A stretch of DNA of 9,418 nucleotides from an uncultured Lachnospiraceae bacterium (GTDB taxonomy: Bacteria > Bacillota > Clostridia > Lachnospirales > Lachnospiraceae). The stretch is from assembly GCA_945834545.1 (NCBI GenBank), contig CAMAHO010000075.1, positions 1 through 9,418 on the forward strand, in the 5' to 3' direction. The first letter of the stretch is position 1. The number at the start of each line of letters is the position of its first letter. The notes under the pieces were generated by a model, which saw nothing but the letters and a program-made list of their open reading frames with translations, did no database searches and had not been told where the DNA came from. The position numbers and the translations under genes were made by a program. Shown here in pieces: positions 1 through 6,486 of the stretch.

Positions 1-160
1 GTTGCGCAGGAGCCGGAGCGAATCAGTGCGTGCGAGGAGTAGAAAACGAGCGGTCACAGAGGTGAGTTGTGACCGGACGGGTGGCAAGGAGGAGCTGTGG
101 CCCTGTCTATGGTTTGAAGGCTGTCATCACAGCTTACAAAAAACAAAAGGAGGCAGAAAA
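1..160 (+). other. Leader region with two perfect hairpins; possible tail of an upstream gene
   Basis: No complete gene is visible here. Frame 1 is open from the window edge to a TAG at 40-42 and could be the last 13 codons of an upstream gene (ending ISACEE), but this is too short to judge. Two inverted repeats follow. CGGTCACA (51-58) pairs with TGTGACCG (68-75) around a 9-nt loop. AGCTGTG (93-99) pairs with CACAGCT (128-134) around a 28-nt loop. Neither is followed by a T-run, so they do not look like terminators. They lie just before the ribosome binding site of the next gene, so a structured 5' leader is possible. I could not match it to a riboswitch class I know. Confidence 0.4.
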
Positions 161-1222
161 TTGAAAATTGATTCCAGCGTAATAGGAATGGAATCCGCCG
201 GAAGCTACAGGGCTTCCACAAGAACCACAAAAAGGTTCGCGATAATGGACTATCGGAGTGAAAACGAGAAAGGGCAGGAAAGCCCGGAAAATGGGCTGAA
301 TCTGGGAAAGGAGGAAAAGGAGACAGAACCGGGAACAATTAGTAGTCATCAGGAAAGAATGAAGGTCACGTATTTGCCGGAACGGGTGAAACGCACTGAC
401 AACACGGTACATGACATCAGGCAGATGACCGTTCGGTACATCTTTGAGCTGTTGTTTGCTCAGAGAAGGGGACGCCTGAAAGAGTGGATGGCAGAGCAAA
501 ACCAGAAATGGGGAGTGGAAGATAATCTGACACAGCCCAAGCTTACCTTAGGCAATGTGGGAAATCTGTCCTTTGTCCAGGAAAGCGTGTATGAAGAAGA
601 ACAGAGTATGTCCTTTTCCACCAAAGGGGTGGTGAAGACCAGTGACGGACGGAGCATTGAATTTGGTATCCATCTGCAGATGACACAGTCCTTTACGGAG
701 TATTATAGAGAGGAGCTGGAGCTGTCGGCAGTGCAGCTGTGCGATCCCATAGTTCTCAATTACGATACAGACTGCGCTCAGCTTTCGGACCAGACCTTTG
801 TATTTGACTTGGATATGGATGGGGAAAAAGATGTTTTGCACGCTCCCGGAGCCGGAAGCGGTTTCCTTGCCCTAGACCGCAACGGGAACGGTCAGATTGA
901 CGACGGCAGCGAGCTCTTTGGAGCCAAAAGTCAGGACGGCTTTCAGGATTTGGCAAAATATGATGAGGATCATAACGGCTGGATTGATGAAAATGATTCC
1001 ATCTTTGAAAAGCTTAAAATCTGGTGTCCCGACGAGAACGGAGGAACCCAGTACAGTCTTAAGCAGAAGGGAGTCGGGGCTATCTGTCTGCAACACGCGG
1101 CAACCGCATATGACCTGAAATCCACTCCCAGTGATGTAAAGGGCAGAATCCGAAGTACCGGTATCTTTTTATTTGAGAATGGTACTGCGGGAACCATTCA
1201 ACAGTTGGATTTGGCAAAATAA
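161..1222 (+). CDS. EF-hand/RTX-style calcium-binding protein, function unknown
   Basis: I chose a TTG start at 161 because AAAGGAGG (147-154) sits seven bases before it. The reading frame is open back to the window edge, but nothing upstream looks like a real start, and the product then begins LKIDSSVIGMES, a beginning I recall from clostridial proteins of this kind. The result is 353 residues with no signal peptide or membrane segment. The first ~60 residues are polar and low in complexity. The C-terminal half (about 210-350) carries Asp/Asn-rich calcium loops: FDLDMDG (215-221), LDRNGNGQIDDGSELFG (238-254) and YDEDHNGWIDENDSIF (267-282). The spacing FDLD.DG / LDRNGNG..DDGSELFG / D.D.NGWID resembles the segment found in large RTX-type secreted proteins, here alone in a Gram-positive protein. 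The domain assignment is from memory of the family; cellular role and calcium use are unproven. Confidence 0.85.
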   Translation: MKIDSSVIGMESAGSYRASTRTTKRFAIMDYRSENEKGQESPENGLNLGKEEKETEPGTISSHQERMKVTYLPERVKRTDNTVHDIRQMTVRYIFELLFAQRRGRLKEWMAEQNQKWGVEDNLTQPKLTLGNVGNLSFVQESVYEEEQSMSFSTKGVVKTSDGRSIEFGIHLQMTQSFTEYYREELELSAVQLCDPIVLNYDTDCAQLSDQTFVFDLDMDGEKDVLHAPGAGSGFLALDRNGNGQIDDGSELFGAKSQDGFQDLAKYDEDHNGWIDENDSIFEKLKIWCPDENGGTQYSLKQKGVGAICLQHAATAYDLKSTPSDVKGRIRSTGIFLFENGTAGTIQQLDLAK

Positions 1223-1246
1223 ACCTAGAAACCTTTTTTGGCAAAT

Positions 1247-1274
1247 GAATAGAATCCTACATTCAGGTAACAAT
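1247..1274 (+). promoter_or_regulatory. Candidate sigma-F-type promoter for the SpoIIQ-like gene
   Basis: GAATA (1247-1251) fits the forespore sigma-F/sigma-G -35 pattern GHATR. After a 14-nt spacer, GGTAACAAT (1266-1274) fits the sigma-F -10 pattern GGHRARHT at six of eight positions. It would start transcription about 30 nt before the gene at 1313. spoIIQ is a known sigma-F target in Bacillus subtilis, which is why I looked for this class. The consensus was applied from memory, and short degenerate matches like this also occur by chance. Confidence 0.35.
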
Positions 1275-1312
1275 AGCATTGTAAAGAATGTTAACTGAAG
1301 GAAGGGATCGCC

Positions 1313-2119
1313 ATGAAAAATGATACGAATCGCAATGCAAAAAAGGAACGAGTTATAATGCTTTTGTCATCTGTCTTTGTATTAACTGCCCTGACAGTTA
1401 CCGGTGTCTATCTGAAGACACAGGATACAAAGAAGGATGATTCCGGGTACAGAGTGGACTTTTCTACCTTGGAGAAAACCAAACAAACCGATTACGCTCA
1501 GGGAAAGGATACTAGTCTGGGAGGTATCTCTCAGGAGATAGAGGATGATCTGGACTACATGCCTATGGAAGTGGGTGGAAGTGATATTATTCTGCCGGAG
1601 ATGGGAAAGACTCAGGAGAAACCCATACAGGAAACGCCTATTGCAGAACAAGAGGAAGAACCGGAGCTGACGGAGGAGGTATTTGTTGATACCACCCTAC
1701 ATTTCCCGGGGGCAGGTCAGATACTCCGGCCGGTTACCGGGGAGGTGTTAATCCCCTACAGCATGGACAAGAGTGTTTACTTTACAACCCTGGACCAGTA
1801 TAAGTACAATCCGGCCCAAATCTATCAGGCGGAAACCGGCACGGTCGTTGCCGTTTGTGCGGATGGTTTGGTGGAGGATATTTCCTATGACCCGGTCACC
1901 GGATACACCGTATTGCTGGATATGGGAGATGGGTACAAGGCAGTTTACGGTCAGATGGATGCCATCAGCTACATTGTAGGAGATGTGGCATATAAGGGGA
2001 CGGCCTTGGGAGAAGTCGCTGAACCAACAAAATATTTTGCTGCGGAAGGGTCAAACCTCTACTTTGAATTGCAATACAATGGGGAACCCCTGGACCCTGA
2101 GCTCTATTTTATGAAATAA
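1313..2119 (+). CDS. spoIIQ: SpoIIQ-like sporulation protein with degenerate M23 (LytM) domain
   Basis: 268 residues. A single membrane segment spans about 14-34 after a basic N-terminus, giving a type II membrane protein. An acidic, low-complexity linker runs from about 40 to 128, and an M23/LytM-like domain from about 130 to 264. The domain keeps the family skeleton: GTVVAV (176-181), GYTVLLDMGDGY (197-208), the VGDVAYKGTALGEV turn (222-235) and NLYFELQYNGEPLDPELY (248-265). SpoIIQ sits in the forespore membrane and pairs with mother-cell SpoIIIAH to form the engulfment channel. The zinc ligands of active M23 enzymes are gone: YxHL is YGQM (212-215), HLHFE is NLYFE (248-252), and no HxxxD is present near 150-166. 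It should therefore be structural, not a peptidase. The ribosome binding site AAGGAAGG lies before the ATG. Length and layout match clostridial SpoIIQ; a paralogous M23-fold membrane protein is the alternative. Confidence 0.75.
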   Translation: MKNDTNRNAKKERVIMLLSSVFVLTALTVTGVYLKTQDTKKDDSGYRVDFSTLEKTKQTDYAQGKDTSLGGISQEIEDDLDYMPMEVGGSDIILPEMGKTQEKPIQETPIAEQEEEPELTEEVFVDTTLHFPGAGQILRPVTGEVLIPYSMDKSVYFTTLDQYKYNPAQIYQAETGTVVAVCADGLVEDISYDPVTGYTVLLDMGDGYKAVYGQMDAISYIVGDVAYKGTALGEVAEPTKYFAAEGSNLYFELQYNGEPLDPELYFMK

Positions 2120-2169
2120 TGAAGGAAGAAAACATTGCATAGCAATCTGATTCGTACTAAGATAAGGGA

Positions 2170-2209
2170 GGCATCCTTAAAATCGTGAGAACGATAAAAG
2201 TCGGATGCC
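2170..2209 (+). promoter_or_regulatory. Two-tier hairpin next to the ribosome binding site of the lipoprotein gene
   Basis: GGCATCC (2170-2176) pairs perfectly with GGATGCC (2203-2209). Inside it, ATCGT (2182-2186) pairs perfectly with ACGAT (2191-2195), closing a GAGA loop of the GNRA type. No T-run follows, so it is not a terminator. Its 3' arm abuts GGAGAAG (2210-2216), the ribosome binding site for the start at 2220, and it contains the ATG at 2205, which argues against that ATG as the real start. A cis-acting RNA element controlling translation is possible. Confidence 0.45.
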
Positions 2210-2219
2210 GGAGAAGAGT

Positions 2220-3467
2220 ATGAAGAAGTTTTTGACGATTGCAGTGTTTTCTTTCTTTTTTTGTGTATGTTTCGCAGCCTGCGGGCAAGCATCGGAGGAA
2301 ACACTTACAGAAGGAGAACCTAAGCCCAGTATAAATAAGGCCCAGTCTATGGAACAGGTGGCGGTACTAGCCTATGAACTGCCTGAGAGCAAACCCTCTA
2401 TTTTGATAAGTTTTCGTGGTTATCAGGCAAAAAGAGAGAAACAGGCCGTATTTACATCCGCCTATCCCATTGACAACTTCCAGGTCAGGAGGGCTGCAGA
2501 TGATCAGGTGGTCTTGGAAAAGACAGTCAATTACTCCAAGGCGGAGGACGGTACTGTGGGAACCGGCAGCTTTACGGAGTTGGTGGAGGAGGGAGAGTAC
2601 TACATTTTTGCCAAGGGAGTAGGCAGATCTAAGAGTTTTCACATTGGTAAGAGCTTTTTTGCAGAAGAGTTTTGGAATATGACGGACAAGATAAGAGATA
2701 AAGCTAGGGAGAATCAAGCCTCCCTACATGAGCTGGCTCAATTGTTGATGCTCTATGAGTGGTATCCGGATCTGTTTACGGATGAGGATGAAAACGGTAT
2801 CCCACAGGTTCTGGAATTTCTCGCCGGCTGGAGTGAACGGGAAGAAAATGCTACCCTGCTGACGGCCGCAGTAATGGCAAAATTTAGCTTTCTGTTTCGG
2901 GATTATGACCGAAAGTTAGCGACAAAGCTATTAAACAAGGCCAGCACTATCTTTGAACAGGAAAAGGAAGGGCAGGGCACAGATGCCGACTACTTCTTTG
3001 CCTTGACGGAGCTTTATAGGGCTACCGGTCGGTATGAATATCGAAAGGCCATTGAGGAGTATGTGGAGTATTTTAGGAACCATATTGATTTTCTGAATAG
3101 GGAAGGGTATCTCTATGGGGCTATGACCTATCTTACCACTTATCAGAAGGTAAATCTGGAGCTTTGTAATCTACTGATGGAGCAGATTAACCGAAAGGCA
3201 GAAGAAAATGCAGAGAGCCTAACCAAGCTGACTGACCCGGCAACCGGAAAGAATAACGGACCAGGTCAGATTTTCGAACAGGCTTGTATTGTGGTAGCAG
3301 CAAATTACATTATGAACAATCCGGAATATAATCGCATTGTGGAGAAGGTCTGGGATTATTTTTCAGGCCAAAACGTTGCCTCTCTGGATTCTGTTTCCCA
3401 GTGTGAAGACTATGCCGGGTATTTACTGCTGTTGGGTCAACTATATGCAGTTGAAGAGAGATTATAA
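2220..3467 (+). CDS. Lipoprotein with GH9-like fold (cellulase Ig-like domain plus reduced GH9 helical domain), probably non-catalytic
   Basis: 415 residues from ATG 2220, preceded by GGAGAAG. An ATG at 2205 has no ribosome binding site and lies in a hairpin. Residues 1-21 form a lipoprotein signal: MKK, a hydrophobic stretch, then FAAC with Cys21 as the lipidation site, placing the protein on the outer face of the membrane. Residues about 60-145 look like the Ig-like domain N-terminal to family 9 glycoside hydrolases (SFRGYQAKREKQAVF, then TELVEEGEYYIFAKGVGRSKSFHIG). The rest is helical and retains GH9 landmarks: LMLYEWYPDLF..DENGIPQVLE (from 176) and YFFALTELYRATGRYEY (from 258). The catalytic DAGD motif, which should precede the first landmark, is absent, and the C-terminal NE motif is replaced by CEDYAG. 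Full GH9 enzymes are over 500 residues, so this is a reduced form. It may bind glycan or peptidoglycan. The GH9 link is recognition by eye and needs a profile search. Confidence 0.7.
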   Translation: MKKFLTIAVFSFFFCVCFAACGQASEETLTEGEPKPSINKAQSMEQVAVLAYELPESKPSILISFRGYQAKREKQAVFTSAYPIDNFQVRRAADDQVVLEKTVNYSKAEDGTVGTGSFTELVEEGEYYIFAKGVGRSKSFHIGKSFFAEEFWNMTDKIRDKARENQASLHELAQLLMLYEWYPDLFTDEDENGIPQVLEFLAGWSEREENATLLTAAVMAKFSFLFRDYDRKLATKLLNKASTIFEQEKEGQGTDADYFFALTELYRATGRYEYRKAIEEYVEYFRNHIDFLNREGYLYGAMTYLTTYQKVNLELCNLLMEQINRKAEENAESLTKLTDPATGKNNGPGQIFEQACIVVAANYIMNNPEYNRIVEKVWDYFSGQNVASLDSVSQCEDYAGYLLLLGQLYAVEERL

Positions 3468-4199
3468 GTAAAGCTCTTTGTTTTTAAAGTAGGTGTCGGA
3501 GATGATGCTCTGGAAATAGGAGCCGGGATTCTTGCGGGCTTCCTTATCCAGAGTAGCCATATCAACAGGCTTACCGTATTCCAGGATTACGGTAGCCTTT
3601 TTTATTTTAGGCATTTGGTCTTCAAAGATAGCGGAGGAGTTTACAATCGTCATGGGAACGACCGGGATTTTCCCTTTTTCTGCAATCTTAAAGCTACCGT
3701 CGTGGAAGGGGAGAAAGCTGTCGTTTACCTTGTTTCTGGTTCCCTCAGGGAAGATACAGATGGAGATACCTTCCTTTGTTTTTTCAATAGCTTCCAGGAT
3801 GGTTTTCAGCCCCTGCTTTACATCAGCTCGATCTAAAAACAGACAATGTAACCGGCGCATCCAAACGCTAAGCAAAGGTACCTTAAGCATTTCCTTTTTT
3901 GCCACATAGCCGGTGGGACGTGGAACCCTGACATAGGTCAGGATGATATCGTAAAAGCTCCTGTGGTTTCCTACATACAGGACGGGAGTGTCCTTGGGAA
4001 CATTTTCTTCCCCCAGTACAATCACCTTAGTGCCGGATAAGAAAATGACAATTCGGAAGGCCCAGTTGACAATGGCCAGGGAGGATTTGTCCGCTTTCTG
4101 TGGTTTCCATTTGCGGAAAAGCCACTCAAAGACCATTAAGGGAATGGATAAAATCAGGAATAAACCTACAAAAAGTGCAACCAGTATAAAGCGTATCAT
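3462..4199 (-). CDS. plsC: 1-acyl-sn-glycerol-3-phosphate acyltransferase
   Basis: 245 residues. PlsC moves an acyl chain from acyl-ACP or acyl-CoA to the sn-2 position of lysophosphatidic acid, making phosphatidic acid, the precursor of membrane phospholipids. The N-terminus (about 3-25) is a membrane anchor. The acyltransferase motifs follow in order: NHRSFYD (78-84, catalytic His79 and Asp84), LFLDRAD (120-126), FPEGTRNK (150-157, glycerol-phosphate binding), and IPVVPM (178-183). Length is normal for the family. The start at 4199 has AAAGGA upstream on the minus strand. It is convergent with the lipoprotein gene: the two stop codons form TTATAA at 3462-3467, so the reading frames overlap by 6 bp with no terminator between them. 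Its promoter would lie in the shared divergent region with pyrC. A related lyso-lipid acyltransferase of the same family cannot be excluded. Confidence 0.93.
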   Translation of the reverse strand: MIRFILVALFVGLFLILSIPLMVFEWLFRKWKPQKADKSSLAIVNWAFRIVIFLSGTKVIVLGEENVPKDTPVLYVGNHRSFYDIILTYVRVPRPTGYVAKKEMLKVPLLSVWMRRLHCLFLDRADVKQGLKTILEAIEKTKEGISICIFPEGTRNKVNDSFLPFHDGSFKIAEKGKIPVVPMTIVNSSAIFEDQMPKIKKATVILEYGKPVDMATLDKEARKNPGSYFQSIISDTYFKNKELYL

Positions 4200-4252
4200 A
4201 AGATAGTCCTTTCAAATATGGAATAATAGACCGGATCTGGTTTTCTTTCCTA

Positions 4253-4297
4253 CCAAGACCACTATTGGTATAGTATCACAATTCTTGTGGTTTTTGG
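4253..4297. promoter_or_regulatory. Divergent plsC/pyrC control region with nested dyads around a candidate promoter
   Basis: The 198 bp between plsC and pyrC (4200-4397) contain an extended -10 box on the plus strand: TG (4266-4267), then TATAGT (4269-4274). No convincing -35 is visible. On the minus strand the same bases read TGATACTAT, a weaker extended -10 toward plsC. A 19-bp dyad is centred on this site: ATTG (4264-4267), ATA and TAT around G4273, and CAAT (4279-4282), seven of nine positions paired. A wider inverted repeat encloses it: CCAAGACCAC (4253-4262) against GTGGTTTTTGG (4287-4297), ten pairs with one bulge. This is how an operator over back-to-back promoters would look. The regulator is unknown. 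I see no PyrR-binding loop or attenuator in the pyrC leader. Confidence 0.4.
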
Positions 4298-4397
4298 AAG
4301 TCTACTTTTCAATCTGGCGAAAATGTGGTACATTTATCCGGGCGGTACTCTTTTCTTGAGAGATAAGCCCCAGGAAAGAAGAAAACGAGGATAACCT

Positions 4398-5672
4398 ATG
4401 CTTTTATTACAGAATGGATATCTATTAGATCCCAAATCAGGCTTTGAAGGCAAGAGGGATGTTTTGATGGAAGAAGGTCGGATTGTAAAGATTGCTTCTT
4501 TCATCGAGCCAAAGGAAGACACGGAATGTCTGAATGTAGAGGGCTTGTTTGTGGCACCCGGTCTAGTGGATGTCCATGTACATTTCAGAGACCCCGGTTT
4601 TACCTACAAGGAGGACATCTTTTCAGGGGCCGAGGCAGCAGCAGCGGGTGGAATCACCACAGTTGTGCTGATGGCCAACACAAAGCCGGTGGTAGACAAT
4701 GAGGGGACTCTATCCTATGTGCTTGAGAAGGGACGTCAGACTAAGATTCATGTGGAAACCTGTTGTAGTGTGACCAAGGGCCTTGGGGGAAAGGAACTGG
4801 CACCATTGGAGCTGCTTGCAAGAAATGGAGCTGTGGGATTTACGGACGATGGGATTCCCATTTTGGAGGAGGCTCTTTTGCAGCAGGCTATGGAGGTTGC
4901 GGCAAAATTGCGATTGCCCATCAGTCTTCACGAGGAAAATCCCGCTTTGATAGAAAACAATGGCATCAACAGTGAGGCAGCCAAGGAGATATTTGGGCTG
5001 GGAGGCTCCCCCAGAGAAGCAGAGATTTCCATGATAGAGAGAGATGTGGAAATCGCCCTGCGGACAGGGGCTGATGTGGATATACAGCATATCAGTACCA
5101 AGGAAGGGGTAGAGCTAGTCAGGAAGGCGAAGGCGAAAGGCGCTAAGATTCATGCGGAAGCTACCCCTCATCATTTTACATTGACACAGGAGGCGGTGAA
5201 GGAATATAAAACCTTGGCAAAGATGAACCCGCCTCTTCGTACAGAGGAGGATCGCCTTGCCATTATCGAAGGCCTGGCGGATGGCACTATCGACCTGATT
5301 GCCACCGACCATGCCCCCCACTCTAAGGAGGAGAAGGAAAGGGAGTTTACAAAGGCACCCAGTGGGATTATCGGTCTGGAGACCGCTCTTTCCCTGGCAT
5401 TAACCAGCTTGGTAGAGGAGGCCGGACTTCCTTTGATGGAGGTGCTGCGCAAGATGACCTACAATCCTGCCAGCCTGTATCATTTAGATGCCGGCTATTT
5501 ACAGGAGGGTGGACCGGCTGACCTGGTTGTATTTGACCGAAAGGAGACCACCATAGGAGAGAGCTTCGCCTCCAAATCATCCAACACCCCCTTTGTGGGC
5601 AGACGGGTAGCAGGCTCTGTCAGGTACACCATCTGCAGGGGCAACATCATTTATACATCAGAGAAGAAGTAA
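4398..5672 (+). CDS. pyrC: Dihydroorotase, class I
   Basis: 424 residues. The enzyme closes carbamoyl-aspartate to dihydroorotate, step 3 of UMP synthesis, in the cytoplasm. It belongs to the amidohydrolase superfamily. Metal and substrate residues are in place: HVHFRDPG (60-67, ligands His60 and His62, substrate Arg64), ANTKP (93-97), FTDDG (148-152, with an Asp in place of the carbamylated Lys, as in class I enzymes), SLHEE (176-180, His178), QHIS (230-233, His231) and ATDHAPHSKEE (302-312, Asp304). The C-terminal GGPADLVVFD is typical of the superfamily's small beta domain. GAGGA precedes the ATG. It is the first gene of pyrC-pyrK-pyrD, 19 bp before pyrK. Allantoinase and hydantoinase relatives share the fold, but the HFRDPG and TDHAPH motifs and the neighbours fix the identity. 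Confidence 0.97.
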   Translation: MLLLQNGYLLDPKSGFEGKRDVLMEEGRIVKIASFIEPKEDTECLNVEGLFVAPGLVDVHVHFRDPGFTYKEDIFSGAEAAAAGGITTVVLMANTKPVVDNEGTLSYVLEKGRQTKIHVETCCSVTKGLGGKELAPLELLARNGAVGFTDDGIPILEEALLQQAMEVAAKLRLPISLHEENPALIENNGINSEAAKEIFGLGGSPREAEISMIERDVEIALRTGADVDIQHISTKEGVELVRKAKAKGAKIHAEATPHHFTLTQEAVKEYKTLAKMNPPLRTEEDRLAIIEGLADGTIDLIATDHAPHSKEEKEREFTKAPSGIIGLETALSLALTSLVEEAGLPLMEVLRKMTYNPASLYHLDAGYLQEGGPADLVVFDRKETTIGESFASKSSNTPFVGRRVAGSVRYTICRGNIIYTSEKK

Positions 5673-5691
5673 CATAGAAAGAGGGAAGCAT

Positions 5692-6474
5692 ATGAGTGGA
5701 AAGAAGAAAGAGCAGGGAACCGTGATTTCCCAAAAGCAGCTTGCAGAGGGGATTTATGATATGACAATACGTACAAGCCTGGCAAAGACCACGGTTCCGG
5801 GGCAGTTTATCTGCATTTATCCCAAAGACAGAAGTACCTTGTTGCCCAGGCCTATCAGTGTGTGTGAGGTGCTGGGAGAGGATGTGCTTCGCATTGTTTA
5901 CCGCGTTGCAGGACAGGGCACAAAGGAATTTTCTTCCTATGCTGAAGGAGAATCCATTGCAGTCATGGGACCTATTGGAAATGGCTTTCCGCTGGAGGAG
6001 GGAAAGAATAAAAAGGTCTTTCTTATGGGAGGCGGAATCGGTGTTCCTCCCATTTTAGAGCTCTCCAAGGCTCTCCAAACGGGAAAAGAAAAGAAACAGA
6101 TTATCTTGGGATATCGCAATCAGGATACCTTCCTAGTGGAAGATTTTGCACAGTACGGCACGGTTTATCTGGCTACTGAAGACGGTTCCGTTGGCACAAA
6201 GGGGAATGTCTTAGATGCGATTAGGGCTCAGGCTTTGGAGGCAGAGGTGATTTATGCCTGCGGTCCTATGCCTATGCTTCGGGCAATCAAGGCATATGCT
6301 TCACAGAAGGGCATACCTGCCTATATTTCCCTGGAGGAGCATATGGCCTGTGGTGTGGGAGCCTGCCTTGGCTGTGTGGTGAAAACCAAAGAGGTGGATC
6401 ATCACTCTCACGTTAGGAATGCAAGAATTTGTACAGAGGGACCGGTTTTTGAGGCTTCCCAGGTTGAGATATAG
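5692..6474 (+). CDS. pyrK: Dihydroorotate dehydrogenase B, electron-transfer subunit
   Basis: 260 residues. PyrK carries FAD and a [2Fe-2S] cluster and passes electrons from the FMN of PyrD to NAD+, forming the PyrD2-PyrK2 complex in the cytoplasm. Domains in order: a ferredoxin-reductase-like FAD barrel with PRPIS (52-56), a nucleotide-binding domain with GGGIGVPP (113-120) and CGPMPM (190-195), and a C-terminal iron-sulfur segment with Cys220, Cys225, Cys228 and Cys247 (CxxxxCxxC, then RICTEGPVF). All four cluster ligands are present and the length is normal. The ribosome binding site is AGAGGGAAG. pyrD follows after 12 bp, and the pyrD ribosome binding site AGGAGG (6473-6478) overlaps the pyrK stop codon, so the two are probably translationally coupled, as fits equal subunit numbers. 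Confidence 0.97.
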   Translation: MSGKKKEQGTVISQKQLAEGIYDMTIRTSLAKTTVPGQFICIYPKDRSTLLPRPISVCEVLGEDVLRIVYRVAGQGTKEFSSYAEGESIAVMGPIGNGFPLEEGKNKKVFLMGGGIGVPPILELSKALQTGKEKKQIILGYRNQDTFLVEDFAQYGTVYLATEDGSVGTKGNVLDAIRAQALEAEVIYACGPMPMLRAIKAYASQKGIPAYISLEEHMACGVGACLGCVVKTKEVDHHSHVRNARICTEGPVFEASQVEI

Positions 6475-6486
6475 GAGGACTTTGAT

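Noticed and set aside
1..160. glmS ribozyme or another known riboswitch in the leader
   Set aside because: Some stretches recall the glmS 3' part, but the AGCGCC cleavage core is absent and the next gene is not glmS. c-di-GMP-I, T-box, SAM and THF core motifs are also missing.
2..160. Reading frame of the calcium-binding protein extended upstream to the window edge
   Set aside because: The added residues are Arg/Ser/Glu-rich with no family character, cover two hairpins, and a good ribosome binding site precedes the TTG at 161.
2132..2163. Sporulation or sigma-A promoter between spoIIQ and the lipoprotein gene
   Set aside because: CGTACTAA and TTGCAT/TAAGAT resemble -10 and -35 boxes, but spacing or match is poor for sigma-A, E, F and G alike.
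2205..2219. ATG at 2205 as the lipoprotein start
   Set aside because: No ribosome binding site precedes it, it lies in a hairpin arm, and it would add MPEKS before a signal peptide that starts normally at the ATG at 2220.
4300..4397. PyrR-type attenuator in the pyrC leader
   Set aside because: No PyrR-binding loop and no terminator/antiterminator pair; only a weak A/T-only pairing near the ribosome binding site.
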